Shown here: positions 46,154 to 56,124 of the stretch, piece by piece
Numbering within the stretch: position 1 is the first letter of the stretch
How the letters are laid out: every line of letters starts with the position of its first letter
Assembly: GCA_029245955.1 (NCBI GenBank)
Contig: JAQWOH010000051.1
Span: 1-64,000, forward strand
From: Fuerstiella sp.
GTDB taxonomy: Bacteria; Planctomycetota; Planctomycetia; Planctomycetales; Planctomycetaceae
DNA: 64,000 nt
Reading direction: 5' to 3'
Translations under genes and position numbers: made by a program
The notes under the pieces: model-generated
Database searches by the model: none
What the model was told of the DNA's origin: nothing
What the model saw: the letters and a program-made list of their open reading frames with translations, nothing else

Positions 46154-47082
46154 TTGTCAGCAGTCCGGCATACGATGGAAGGGGTTCCGGACGGCTTGAC
46201 TCTGCGCGCAAACACCTTGTCAGCAGATGTGGCGTACAGTGTGCGAAAGTCATTTCCCCCAAACACCAGGTTGGAGAGAAACGCAGCCTGAGGTTTGCCA
46301 ATGGATCCGCCCGGACGCCCGGTTGGGTCGAACATCTGTACGCCGACGCCGGTCGCCACATAAAGTCGACCGGCGTCATCCACAGTCATGCCGTCGGACT
46401 GAGCGTCAGTGGCTCCGAAAGTTGTTTGTAAAGGTGAGTAATTAGCATCACCGAATCTCAGACTTCCATCCGATTCCACTCGGAACGTGCGCAACACCGG
46501 TGATTCGCCATCCGTCACGACGAGTGTCGCCTCGTCCTGCCACAGGATAATTCCATTCGGTCGAAATCCTTGGGCCACCATCTGCGGCTTGTCAGGGGGC
46601 TCATATTTTACCAGCCACACAGCATTCGACTTCGGATCGGTCACATAAATGTGACCTTTTTGACTGACAACAAGATCGTTGGCCGAGCGCAGGTCTGCCA
46701 GAACCTCATAAGCCCCGTCAGGCCCATAGGCGACCACCTGTTTAGCTTTATACAGACAGCCAAACAGCAGGCCCCGGGGCCCAAATATCAGTCCGCTGGT
46801 GTTCCCTTCGTTTTCTGCAAAGACTTCAGCCTTCCCGTCGTCGCTGATGCGATAAACTCTACCGCTGGGAACGTCCGAAAAATACAGCCGACCGTCTTTA
46901 TCGACGGCGGGGGCTTCTGTAAATGTAAAACCGTCAGCGACGAGGCGCCACGGAGAGTCGTCGATCAGCACCTGCGACAGGGGCATGTCGCGGGCGGCCG
47001 CCGGACCGGCAAATAACGCACCAAGACAGAAACATGCTGGCCAGAGATAGCGAAAATTAATGCGAAGCGAAGTGCATGTCAT
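46150..47082 (-). CDS. SMP-30/gluconolactonase-like exported protein
   Basis: 310 residues from ATG 47082 (the frame to 47187 is a leader extension). Signal peptide FRYLWPACFCLGALFAGPAAA. Propeller with likely metal ligands TEAPAVD (Glu), NDLVVS (Asn) and DGMTVDDAG (Asp). Predicted lactone/ester hydrolase outside the cytoplasm; substrate unknown. First gene of the five-gene run to 41727, overlapping the GTPase gene. Confidence 0.88.
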   Translation of the reverse strand: MTCTSLRINFRYLWPACFCLGALFAGPAAARDMPLSQVLIDDSPWRLVADGFTFTEAPAVDKDGRLYFSDVPSGRVYRISDDGKAEVFAENEGNTSGLIFGPRGLLFGCLYKAKQVVAYGPDGAYEVLADLRSANDLVVSQKGHIYVTDPKSNAVWLVKYEPPDKPQMVAQGFRPNGIILWQDEATLVVTDGESPVLRTFRVESDGSLRFGDANYSPLQTTFGATDAQSDGMTVDDAGRLYVATGVGVQMFDPTGRPGGSIGKPQAAFLSNLVFGGNDFRTLYATSADKVFARRVKPSGTPSIVCRTADK

Positions 47083-47283
47083 CCTGAATGATGCCTTTAC
47101 AGCGATAATCGAAATGGCGAACAGCGTAATATTCTCCGCAATCGTTCCATTGTTCAATCCAACAGCCATCTCGAGCCACCCAACCATGGAACTGCAGTGG
47201 CTTCTTGACGTTGCTGTTCCAATCGCTCAAAGTAGGCACGTCAGCGCCGAGCCGATTACACTTTCCGCAACGAGAGAACATCA

Positions 47284-48564
47284 ATGCACCGTATCCTGTT
47301 GATTCTGCCACTGCTCGTTACCACAACTGCAGCTGCACCACCGGCCGACAGCCGCTGGGAAAAGAGTATCCAGCAGTTCGAACAGAAAATGAAGGACGGT
47401 GAGTCGAAGCCGGGTTCAGTGCTGTTTATCGGAAGTTCCAGCATTCGTTTGTGGGATTTACCAAAGTGGTTTCCCGGCCACACCGCCATCAATCACGGAT
47501 TCGGCGGCTCGGAAGTCTCAGACTCGCTGCAGTTTTTTGACCGCATCGTGAAGCCGTTGAAGCCGTCCATTATTCTGATGTACGCTGGCGATAATGACAT
47601 TGCGAAAGGCAAAACCGCGGAAATTGTGCACCAGGATTTCCGAAGTTTTGCCAAACGAGTGAAGTCGGATCTGGCTTCTGAAACAAAGCTGGCTTTCATT
47701 GCGATCAAACCCAGTCTCAAGCGGTGGTCCTTATCGGACGAGATGGCCAGGGCCAATGCGCTGGTCGCAAAAGACTGCGCCACAGATGATCAGCTGGAGT
47801 ACGCTGACATCTGGACTCCAATGCTGGGAAAAGACGGAAAGCCAATGCCGGATCTGTTCGTCAAAGACGGGCTGCATCTGAGCGACAAGGGCTATGCGAT
47901 GTGGACAGACATCGTTGCAAAGCTGCTGCCGCCGCCGAATGCCGCGATTGACACGGATCTTTCAGGCCGCCCGCTGCTGTTCCGGACTGACTTCGAGGAT
48001 CGGAACATCGACCGTTTCGAACTAACGGATGCCACAGCGTGGGAATTGTCCGAACAGGACGGCAACCATTTTATTTCCCTGACCAAGAAACGCAGCAAAT
48101 ACGAACCGCCGGTGCGATCTCCGTATAACCGTGCCCTGATCAAAGACCTGAAGGTCGACAGTTTCGTACTGGATGTGAAGCTGCAGTCCACCATTCCCGA
48201 TTATAACCATCGCGATCTCTGCCTGTTCTTCGGGTATCAGGATAACTCGCATTTGTACTACGTGCACCTGGGTAAACGAACGGATGCTCACGCCAATCAG
48301 ATCTTCATCGTCAATGATGCGCCGCGAACAAAGATTTCGACAAAGACGACCGCAGGCATCCCGTGGAACGATGACTGGCACCACGCCAGAATCGTGCGGA
48401 ATGCAGAATCCGGATCGATTGAGGTGTTTTACGACGACATGCAGGTGCCTGTCATGACGGCCACCGATAAAGCCTTCGGTGCAGGTCGGATTGGTGTGGG
48501 TTCCTTCGACGACACCGGAAACTTTGATGAAATCAAAGTCTTTGGAGCAAAGTCTGACAGGTAG
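47284..48564 (+). CDS. secreted SGNH hydrolase with C-terminal LamG-like domain
   Basis: 426 residues with signal MHRILLILPLLVTTTAAA. SGNH blocks: VLFIGSSSIRLW (Ser), NHGFGGSE, MYAGDNDIAKG, and DGLHLSDKGY (Asp-His). The C-terminal 200 residues form a concanavalin/LamG-like jelly roll (FRTDFEDRNIDRFELTD at the start, GRIGVGSFDDTGNFDEIKVF at the end), as in DUF1080-type domains that bind carbohydrate. Probable extracellular esterase on polysaccharide. Divergent from the SMP-30 operon, with a shared 201-base promoter region. Confidence 0.88.
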   Translation: MHRILLILPLLVTTTAAAPPADSRWEKSIQQFEQKMKDGESKPGSVLFIGSSSIRLWDLPKWFPGHTAINHGFGGSEVSDSLQFFDRIVKPLKPSIILMYAGDNDIAKGKTAEIVHQDFRSFAKRVKSDLASETKLAFIAIKPSLKRWSLSDEMARANALVAKDCATDDQLEYADIWTPMLGKDGKPMPDLFVKDGLHLSDKGYAMWTDIVAKLLPPPNAAIDTDLSGRPLLFRTDFEDRNIDRFELTDATAWELSEQDGNHFISLTKKRSKYEPPVRSPYNRALIKDLKVDSFVLDVKLQSTIPDYNHRDLCLFFGYQDNSHLYYVHLGKRTDAHANQIFIVNDAPRTKISTKTTAGIPWNDDWHHARIVRNAESGSIEVFYDDMQVPVMTATDKAFGAGRIGVGSFDDTGNFDEIKVFGAKSDR

Positions 48565-48702
48565 CCTGCCTCGGGGCCGCGGTTTGTTCTCCCGACAGGC
48601 TCATTCAGCCCCAGTCGCTCCGCTCCGTTTTCAGAAGCTGAACGATGCACTACAATCCACAGTTATCGGTACGTTTTCGTTCTATCGTCTGAAGCTGAAC
48701 TC

Positions 48703-49509
48703 ATGGATTTCCTGCAACTGGCCGGAAAAAACATTCTGGTTGTGGGAGTCGCCAATCGCAAGAGTGTGGCGTGGCTCACGGCGAAGCTGCTGCTGGAAGC
48801 GGGGGCGAATGTGCTGTTCTCAGTCCGCTCAGAAGAACGAGCCAGGACCGTCCGTAAACTGGCGCCCAACGCATCAGTCTTCATTTGTGACGTCGAACAT
48901 CAGGAGCAGATTGATAATTTGCAGCAACAGGTGGCAGAACAGGTCTCGACACTGCATGGCATCGTTCATTCTGTAGCCTATGCCGATTATTCCGCGGGCT
49001 GGCTGCCGTTTCACGAAACGCCGCGAGCGGCATTCCTGCAGGCGCTGGACATTTCGTGTTACTCACTGGTTGCACTGGCGAACGCCTTCAGGGATCTGCT
49101 GGATCCGGATTCGGGCAGCGTTGTTTCGATTTCCATCTCGACCACAAGAATGGCCGCGGAAAACTACGGGTACATGGCACCGGTGAAGGCTGCGATGGAT
49201 TCATCGGTCTGTTTTCTTGCAAAATCGTTTTCAAAATTCTCAAACGTCCGCTTCAACGCGGTCTGCCCCGGGCTGTTGAAGACATCTGCCTCTGCCGGCA
49301 TTCCCGGCTATGTCGACAGTTATCTGCATGCTGAAAAGGCTACGCTGCGCAAAAAAGCCGTCCAGACGGAGGAGGTGGCCGCAACCGTCGCCTTCATGCT
49401 GAGTCCCAGATCTTCGGGTATCAATTCTCAGGGCATCGTGATCGATGCCGGAATGGGCACCAACTACTTTGACGACGAGCTGGTCCATGACCGCGACGGG
49501 TCGCCCTGA
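48703..49509 (+). CDS. fabI: enoyl-ACP reductase (FabI-type SDR)
   Basis: 268 residues. NAD-binding start [17 protein letters not shown], then [40 protein letters not shown] with Tyr155 and Lys162 in Tyr-x6-Lys spacing, the FabI hallmark, and [19 protein letters not shown]. It reduces trans-2-enoyl-ACP in the last step of each fatty acid elongation cycle. Alignment length matches FabI. It overlaps the next gene by 23 bases, so transcription is shared. Confidence 0.9.
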   Translation: MDFLQLAGKNILVVGVANRKSVAWLTAKLLLEAGANVLFSVRSEERARTVRKLAPNASVFICDVEHQEQIDNLQQQVAEQVSTLHGIVHSVAYADYSAGWLPFHETPRAAFLQALDISCYSLVALANAFRDLLDPDSGSVVSISISTTRMAAENYGYMAPVKAAMDSSVCFLAKSFSKFSNVRFNAVCPGLLKTSASAGIPGYVDSYLHAEKATLRKKAVQTEEVAATVAFMLSPRSSGINSQGIVIDAGMGTNYFDDELVHDRDGSP

Positions 49510-50908
49510 CATAATCGCAGAACCGGTGGTCGGGGTTCCGAGTCAACGGGAATCCCGGTGGCTGATTGCGCTGGTCTTCATTGGTATCGCGCTGCGGTTG
49601 ATGGTGCTGTTGATACGTGCTGACGATTTGAAGACTGACCCGGATGCCTACGTTGGTATCGCGCAGACCGTCGTCGATGGCAACGGTCTCTGTGTGCCGG
49701 GTAGTGATCGACCGACGGCTTTTCGCCCGCCACTGTATCCGTTGTTGCTGGCAGGGTTGACTCTGACGGGCCTGACGCTGACTTGCGCTGCGGGACTGAT
49801 CAATCTGTTATCGGGTGCAGTCGTGATTATAGCGACCTGGAGGGTTGCACGATTGGCTGCTCTGCGTGGCGGATGGGTTGTGGCTGCGACTGCAGCCGCG
49901 ACACTGGATCCCCTGCTGCTCAGATACTCTGCGTTGCCCATGACGGAGAGCATGAGTGCCGCATTGTTGACGGTTGCGATGCTGCAGATTCTCAGACTGT
50001 GCGAGAAGCAGTCTGCTGACTCCGTACGTTCCGGACTGCAGCCTGCAATTCTGGCTGGCTGCTGCTTCGGTCTGGCAGGCCTCTGCCGTCCGGTCGGACT
50101 TATGACGTGCGCGGCAATCACTCTGGTACTGCTGCTGGTTGCCGTCAAACAGACGCGAAACCGCACGCCGGAGGCAACTGTCCGCTGTTCGGCCGGCGAT
50201 ATCGACCGGGACAGGTTTGTTCGCGGAGTGTGCATTGCGGTTCTGCCCGCGGTCGTAGCCGGACTTGTGTTGTTACCCTGGGTTGTTCGCAACGCCGTGC
50301 AGTTTGGTTATTTTATTCCCGCGACGACTCACGGCGGCTACACGCTGCTGCTGGGCAATAATCCCGTATTTTATAGAGAAGTTGTGAAAGCGCCGGGACA
50401 GCCGGCCTGGCAGGGAGGCAGTCTCGATAAGTGGCAGCAGCGAGTGGATTCCGAAATTCTCGTCAACGGCATACAGGCCACAGATGACGTGGCCATCGAT
50501 GCATGGAAATACAAACGGGCTCTGACTAATATCGGTCAGCAGCCCGGCACGTTTCTGCAGGCCTGTCTGTTGCGGTGGAAACGATTCTGGGCACTGAGAC
50601 CGTCCGTCACGGACACAGAGTTGCCTGTACTCGTCGCAGCCGCAGTGACGATTTGGTACGCAGGATTGTGGTTGGGGCTGGGCAGAAGTCTTTTCTGTGC
50701 GGACATCCGTCGCTCTGGTCATATACAGCTGCTGTGGATGGCGATATTATCTTTCCTGCTGCTGCATACATTTTACTGGACGAATGCCAGAATGCGGGCG
50801 CCCTTGACGGGGGTCATTGTTGTCCTGTCTGTGGTGGGATGGCAAGCCATCTTTGGGCATTTGTTCAGGCGTGATCGTGGCGTGACCGTTAATACAGATG
50901 CCAGCTAA
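49487..50908 (+). CDS. GT39/ArnT-type membrane glycosyltransferase
   Basis: 473 residues from ATG 49487, overlapping fabI by 23 bases. About 10-11 hydrophobic helices. The first loop has [20 protein letters not shown] with acidic residues and the [11 protein letters not shown] motif, typical of dolichyl/undecaprenyl-phosphate sugar-dependent transferases (PMT_2). The loop [12 protein letters not shown] (about 297-308) is common in this branch. It transfers a sugar from a lipid carrier to lipid or protein in the envelope; the acceptor is unknown. Confidence 0.82.
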   Translation: MTATGRPDIIAEPVVGVPSQRESRWLIALVFIGIALRLMVLLIRADDLKTDPDAYVGIAQTVVDGNGLCVPGSDRPTAFRPPLYPLLLAGLTLTGLTLTCAAGLINLLSGAVVIIATWRVARLAALRGGWVVAATAAATLDPLLLRYSALPMTESMSAALLTVAMLQILRLCEKQSADSVRSGLQPAILAGCCFGLAGLCRPVGLMTCAAITLVLLLVAVKQTRNRTPEATVRCSAGDIDRDRFVRGVCIAVLPAVVAGLVLLPWVVRNAVQFGYFIPATTHGGYTLLLGNNPVFYREVVKAPGQPAWQGGSLDKWQQRVDSEILVNGIQATDDVAIDAWKYKRALTNIGQQPGTFLQACLLRWKRFWALRPSVTDTELPVLVAAAVTIWYAGLWLGLGRSLFCADIRRSGHIQLLWMAILSFLLLHTFYWTNARMRAPLTGVIVVLSVVGWQAIFGHLFRRDRGVTVNTDAS

Positions 50909-50918
50909 GGCTTGAATA

Positions 50919-50944
50919 CAACGTTCCGTCTGTGGTGAACGTTG
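50919..50944. other. hairpin after glycosyltransferase gene
   Basis: CAACGTTC (50919-50926) / GAACGTTG (50937-50944), 10-base loop, no T tract; perhaps a weak terminator or 3' end stabiliser. Confidence 0.35.
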
Positions 50945-50993
50945 CAGGGGTCCCGGCAGAACGGGCCGTCGTTAATCCGAAAGATTTGTTTCC

Positions 50994-52439
50994 ATGATCT
51001 GTATTTCTCTTACACCCTCCTCACGAACTCTCGCGCCAGCCGATCTGCTGAACGCTTCTCGCAAGTGCGATATGATCGAGCTGTGTCTGGATAGTTTTCT
51101 AAAAACGCCCGACATTGCCTCACTGCTGAAACTGTGCGACAAGCCGGTCGTGGTGTCCTGCCGACGTCGCAAGGACGGTGGTAACTGGACCGGCACCGAA
51201 GACGAACGAACTCAACTGCTGCGAAACACGATTGTGGCAGAGCCGGAGTATGTGGAACTGGAATTGGATATTGCCGAGAAGATTCCTCGGTTTGGCAAGA
51301 CCAAACGAGTCATTAGTTATACGAGTCTGAATCGACCGCTGGGAAAAATCGACGATATCTTCGAGCAATGCTACAAGGCCAAAGCTGACGTGGTGAAATT
51401 CACTTGGCCCACGGATGACCTGGATGCGGCGTGGCCATTGCTGGCGGCCGTGACTCAGGCTCGCGAATTGCCTGTAGTCGGACAGGGGATCGGCGAATCG
51501 GGGTTGACGTTTTCGCTACTTGGTCGGAAATATGGCTCACCCTGGATCTATGCGGCGCTGGAACGCGGTATGGAAGCCTACGAAGGGCAACCCACTGTTT
51601 GGCAGCTGGAAGAAGAGTATTACTTACGAGACATCACCAAGAAGACTCGGTTCGTAGGCGTCGTTGGACTGGGTGCTGCCGAAAACACCACCGTGCGCGT
51701 TCTGAACGCCGCATTTCAGGAGCTCGACAAGCCCATTCGCTGTCTGCCTCTGTTGCCGGGCGGCATGGACAAATTACAGAAGCGGCTGGGCATTATGAAG
51801 ATCAATGCCATGCTGGTCGATCCGCTCTATTCAGGTGACCTCAGCGCAATGTGCACTCCCAGTGATGAGCTGTCACAACAGTCCGGGTACATGGATGTTC
51901 TCCTTGAGGGCAAGAAGGGCTGGGTTGGACGCACGACACTGATGGATGCGGTCGACAAGATGACTTCGGCGATAAAGGACGAACGCTGGACGGAGGGGCG
52001 AGCCACGACGGTGTTCGGTTGTGGCCCGATTGCGCTGGCTGCGGCACAGTATCTGTCCGGCAGAAATGCGGCGGTCAGCATCGCGGCGCCTTCGAACAAT
52101 TCTGCGATGGCTGCGGCTAAGAAAGCGGAGGTTCGACATATTCCGTGGGCCGCCATTCACCAGACTGCGACTGATGTTGTCGTACTGGCGGGGTCGGAAA
52201 TCAAATGCGGTACCGGTCGTGGTGAACTGAACCCTTCTCTGATTCGCGAAAAAATGGTCGTCATCGACCTGACCGCGTACCCCGGAGAATCAGGTTTCGC
52301 GGAAGAGGCGCATGTCCGGGGAGCAGCCTACATCAGCCCGTCGGGAATTTTTGCCAGGCAGCTGCAGCTGCAGTTCAAGATGCTGACAGGTATGGACCTG
52401 CCGCCAACGGCCTTTAAGAAAGGGTTGGCGCCGGTGTAG
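50994..52439 (+). CDS. AroD-AroE-like fusion, probable pseudoenzyme
   Basis: 481 residues. The N-terminal 210 residues resemble type I 3-dehydroquinate dehydratase: CDMIELCLD, PVVVSCRRRKDGG, EYVELELDI, and Lys135 (ADVVKFTW). However, the catalytic His of the SYHxF motif is Thr110 here (VISYTSL), and the substrate Arg of the SR motif is not seen. The rest (about 218-481) resembles shikimate dehydrogenase with a Rossmann FGCGPIALAAA motif, but the substrate motif SxSPxxHN reads ENTTVRVLN and the catalytic Lys segment NVTxPxK reads NAMLVDPLY. An enzyme in the usual shikimate pathway is unlikely. Confidence 0.8.
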   Translation: MICISLTPSSRTLAPADLLNASRKCDMIELCLDSFLKTPDIASLLKLCDKPVVVSCRRRKDGGNWTGTEDERTQLLRNTIVAEPEYVELELDIAEKIPRFGKTKRVISYTSLNRPLGKIDDIFEQCYKAKADVVKFTWPTDDLDAAWPLLAAVTQARELPVVGQGIGESGLTFSLLGRKYGSPWIYAALERGMEAYEGQPTVWQLEEEYYLRDITKKTRFVGVVGLGAAENTTVRVLNAAFQELDKPIRCLPLLPGGMDKLQKRLGIMKINAMLVDPLYSGDLSAMCTPSDELSQQSGYMDVLLEGKKGWVGRTTLMDAVDKMTSAIKDERWTEGRATTVFGCGPIALAAAQYLSGRNAAVSIAAPSNNSAMAAAKKAEVRHIPWAAIHQTATDVVVLAGSEIKCGTGRGELNPSLIREKMVVIDLTAYPGESGFAEEAHVRGAAYISPSGIFARQLQLQFKMLTGMDLPPTAFKKGLAPV

Positions 52440-52629
52440 AGCCGTTTTCAAACAGTTGCGGTCGTGAGGTTCGTCGGAAAATCCCTCTCGCAGGGGGGGA
52501 AGAGGTACTCCGTGGCTACACGTCAGTGCAGAAACTCGGCACGGGAGTGTCAGCCGTGTCGCGATGTGATTGGTAGCGGGCGTCTCCAAAGAAATAACAC
52601 AGGACGACCACCGGATCGCCAGCCCAACG

Positions 52630-54339
52630 ATGTCAGACTTGCCGATCATTGACGTACCAGTCCGACCCCCAAATCACTTGCGATCAACCTGCGCCACGTT
52701 GCTTCGATGCGCAGGCGTTGTACTGCTTTCCGTGCTGTTGCGCGTTGATGACATGCACCGTACCGCGGAGCATACAGACAACTCTGCCTTTGTCGTCGAC
52801 GTGAAACTTGTGCTTGACATTGCCACGAATGTTACCCACGTGACTGCCATGGGCAATGGGCTGTGGCAACTGCATCGTGCCGACGGAGAATCCGCTGGCC
52901 TGGCGGCATTGACTCTGCCGGAATCAGTCGGTGTCATCGGCTATCGCGGCCCGAGTAATGTCCTGCTCGTGCTGAACGAGAAGCTCCAGGTTGTCACGGC
53001 GAAACTCGTCAGCAGCGACGACACCCCGGAACATATTAACGCCATTCTGAAGGATCAGTTTTTCTTTGAGCAGTTTGCAGGCTGGACAATGGGCGATCCT
53101 GTCAGCTTCACCGGGGTCGACGCGACCAGCGGTGCCACCCTGACAAGTCTCGCGATTGCGGAAGCGATCGCTGTACGACTCGGTGGCGAAAAACCGTCGT
53201 TGCGATTTCCGGACGACCTTAGTTCGGAAGACCTGAAAACTGTACTCGACACTCCGGATGGTCTGACGTTGGTTCCGATCGACGGCATTGAATCGCAGAT
53301 TATTGATGTTAACGGTGTCGAATTCGGACGTCTCATTCGTACAGGTCCGCTGGTCGACTCGCTTGCCGGATATCAGGGGCCGAGTGAAATCATCATCGTG
53401 CTCGACTCCGATGGTCGTACTGAGAATCTGGCTCTGCGACGGACCTATGACAACAAACCCTATGTCGACTATCTGAACGAGGAGCCGTGGTTCTGGAAGA
53501 CGTTTCAGGAAAAAAAAATTCAGCAGTTGGCAACGCTGGACCATGAACAGGAACAGGTTGAAGGAATATCCGGTGCCACAATGACAAGTATCGCCGTTGC
53601 CGAGACGATCATTGCCGCAGCTCGTCAGTATGCAGAGCGACAGTCCGTCGCAGCAGATGAAATTCGGAGTCGTCGAATTCACTGGACCCGCCACGACACA
53701 GGCACGGCGTTCGTATTGATCGGAGCCATCGTGATCGGTCTGAGCCGACTGCGAGGATCGATACGATTGCGAAACTGCTGGAACGTGATTCTTGTCGGGT
53801 ACATGGGGCTCGCTACCGGGAATTTGATCTCCCTGGCCGTCGTTGCGGGCTGGGCGGCGCACGGTCTGGCATGGCGACTGGCACCCGGACTGGCTGCTGT
53901 GATCGTCATCAGTTTCATTCTTCCGGTGGCGACTAAACGCAATCTGTACTGCAGCCACTTGTGTCCTCACGGAGCCGCTCAACAGCTGTTGCGGGGAAGG
54001 CTCCGATGGAAGACCGGAATTCGTTGGCTGCGTCAAATGAGGTGGCTACCGGGATTGACCCTGGGGACCGCTGTCATGGTGACGTTGCTGCGGCTGGACT
54101 GGAATCTGGCGGCGTGGGAGCCCTTCAATGCCTACATCTGGTACATAGCCGGCGGAGGCAGCATCATTCTGGCCGTCGCGTCACTGACACTTTCCGCAGC
54201 CGTCCCCATGGCCTATTGCCGCTACGCCTGTGCCACAGGTCGACTTCTGGAGTATCTCCGTCGTACCGCCCGATCCGACCGTTTGACTCTGGCAGATGGC
54301 ATGTTGTCAGCGTTGATCGTGGCGGCGATTGTGTCGTGA
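52630..54339 (+). CDS. NosR/RnfG-like membrane protein with two FMN sites
   Basis: 569 residues from ATG 52630. A signal-anchor helix near 22-38, then two FMN-binding domains facing outside, each with the flavinylation motif: DATSGATLTS (165-173; acceptor Thr170) and EGISGATMTS (311-320; acceptor Thr317). Then about five membrane helices with two cytosolic-side cysteine pairs, C441-x3-C445-P and C530-x3-C534, like NosR. There is no terminal CxxCxxCxxxC ferredoxin. An ApbE-type transferase would be needed for covalent FMN; none is in the window. Probably a transmembrane electron-transfer protein; the partner is unknown. Confidence 0.82.
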   Translation: MSDLPIIDVPVRPPNHLRSTCATLLRCAGVVLLSVLLRVDDMHRTAEHTDNSAFVVDVKLVLDIATNVTHVTAMGNGLWQLHRADGESAGLAALTLPESVGVIGYRGPSNVLLVLNEKLQVVTAKLVSSDDTPEHINAILKDQFFFEQFAGWTMGDPVSFTGVDATSGATLTSLAIAEAIAVRLGGEKPSLRFPDDLSSEDLKTVLDTPDGLTLVPIDGIESQIIDVNGVEFGRLIRTGPLVDSLAGYQGPSEIIIVLDSDGRTENLALRRTYDNKPYVDYLNEEPWFWKTFQEKKIQQLATLDHEQEQVEGISGATMTSIAVAETIIAAARQYAERQSVAADEIRSRRIHWTRHDTGTAFVLIGAIVIGLSRLRGSIRLRNCWNVILVGYMGLATGNLISLAVVAGWAAHGLAWRLAPGLAAVIVISFILPVATKRNLYCSHLCPHGAAQQLLRGRLRWKTGIRWLRQMRWLPGLTLGTAVMVTLLRLDWNLAAWEPFNAYIWYIAGGGSIILAVASLTLSAAVPMAYCRYACATGRLLEYLRRTARSDRLTLADGMLSALIVAAIVS

Positions 54340-54602
54340 ATGTGGCGCCTGCCGGGAGGGTCAGGTGCAACTCCACGCGACGAATTCGCGGCCGATACCG
54401 GAACCATGAAAAGAACGGGCGACAGTCAACGCCGGCGATTGTGTTTCGGAATACGGCGTTTCTTCGTCTCGCTTCCGGGACATTCCACTTCGGACAACGA
54501 ACCGCAATTGACCTGAATGTATCACTTGGGGAAGGTGATGGTTGTGTCGGCGAGTTTCTGAGTTGTCCGCGAGTCGGGTCGCTGTGACACGCTGTCACCC
54601 CA

Positions 54603-56024
54603 GTGAATTGTGACTGCATTATTCTAACGTCTGGCTCATCGTTGTCTGTTTCTACATTACCTGTTCCTCAGCAGCAGGGGCACACAAACCGCCCGGGGCC
54701 GATCAGACGCCGCCACAGGATTCACCCTTGCTGGGTGATGCTGGGAATTGCCGCTGCCACGACCTTTATGTCAGCCCCCGGACAGTCATTTTCTGTCGCG
54801 GCGTTTGTTGATCCGATGCTTAACGACCTGGGGCTCGACCGCACGAATTACTCATTTGCGTACATGACGGCAACGCTGATCGGTGGATGTATGCTGCCCC
54901 TGATCGGACGGCTGGTTGACCGCTTTGGTGCCCGGCTCGTTTTGCCTGTTGTCGCCACGGCACTGGGACTGGCGTGTACCTGGATGTCCAGTTTGACCGG
55001 CGCTGTAGGCTTGTATGTTGGGTTCACAATGATCCGCTGTCTGGGTCAGGGATCATTAACGTTAATCGCAAACTGGATTGTCGGCGAGTGGTTTCACACG
55101 TACCGCGGGCGAGCGGCAGGGATCTGCGCTGTCGGTGGCACAGCGTCAGTACTGATTATTCCTCAGGTGAACAACCTGTTAATTGGAGCCTGCGGCTGGC
55201 GAGACACCTGGTTAATGCTGGGCGGTATGGTCATTGTAACGCTGGTTCTGCCAGCGGGTCTGTTGCTGCGTGACCGTCCGGAACCGCTGGGGCTACTGCC
55301 AGACGGTTTGTTTCCGAATGACGACAATCAACCTGACTCCAGGTTCGCAGGTCGCGGCGATGATTCTGAGTTCGCTGAAGGCAGTGCAGAAAATCCCGCA
55401 GTCACAGCGAACCATGCATCTGTCATCGACACCGATGATGAATCATTCACCGTCAGGGAAGCCCTCTGTACTTCGGCCTTCTGGAAAATTGCCAGTGTTG
55501 TGGGCACCGTCTCTCTGGTTGGCACGGGACTGATGTTTCACCAGGTTTCAATTGTTGCTGAACACGGCGTTTCCCGTTCTCTGGCGCTTGGCAGCCTGGG
55601 AGTGCAGGCGGGGGCGGCCACAGCTTCAGCATTAATCGCCGGCTGTCTGATTGATCGGATGCAGGCCAGATATGTCCTGGCATGTTCAATGGCGCTGGAA
55701 ATCTGCGCGATATTCCTGCTGATTTTTCTGCCTGCGGCGGGCTGGATTACCGTGTATTCAGCATTGCTGGGACTTCACGGCGGAATCATTCGCAGTGCCG
55801 GCTGTATCGTGTGGATAAACTTCTACGGACGTAAGCATCAGGGAGCCATTCAGGGAATGTCGATGTCTATCATGGTACTGGCTGCTGCCCTGGGGCCAGT
55901 ACCCCCGGCGCTGGCCCATGACTTTGCGGGTAGCTACGAGCCGGCATTGTGGTTATTCCTTATTCTTCCCGCACTTGCCGGTGTGGCAGTGCTGACAGCT
56001 TCGCCGCCGACGAAAAACAGGTGA
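54603..56024 (+). CDS. MFS transporter
   Basis: 473 residues with about 12 helices. Motif A appears as GRLVDRFGARLV after helix 2; a central loop of about 60 acidic residues separates the two six-helix halves. It resembles OFA/monocarboxylate-type transporters (SAPGQSFSVAAFVDPML, GSLTLIANWIVGEWF). The start is uncertain: the first 45 residues are polar and lack family resemblance, so a later TTG/GTG start is possible. The substrate is unknown. Confidence 0.82.
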   Translation: MNCDCIILTSGSSLSVSTLPVPQQQGHTNRPGPIRRRHRIHPCWVMLGIAAATTFMSAPGQSFSVAAFVDPMLNDLGLDRTNYSFAYMTATLIGGCMLPLIGRLVDRFGARLVLPVVATALGLACTWMSSLTGAVGLYVGFTMIRCLGQGSLTLIANWIVGEWFHTYRGRAAGICAVGGTASVLIIPQVNNLLIGACGWRDTWLMLGGMVIVTLVLPAGLLLRDRPEPLGLLPDGLFPNDDNQPDSRFAGRGDDSEFAEGSAENPAVTANHASVIDTDDESFTVREALCTSAFWKIASVVGTVSLVGTGLMFHQVSIVAEHGVSRSLALGSLGVQAGAATASALIAGCLIDRMQARYVLACSMALEICAIFLLIFLPAAGWITVYSALLGLHGGIIRSAGCIVWINFYGRKHQGAIQGMSMSIMVLAAALGPVPPALAHDFAGSYEPALWLFLILPALAGVAVLTASPPTKNR

Positions 56025-56124
56025 GAGCGACAGGAGTCTTTTTCAGGTGAACAGTATATGATTGCAGACCGTTTTCGCCCGAAAAAGTCTTCTTACGCTT
56101 TTCCGTTTTCGGACCGACAGCCAG

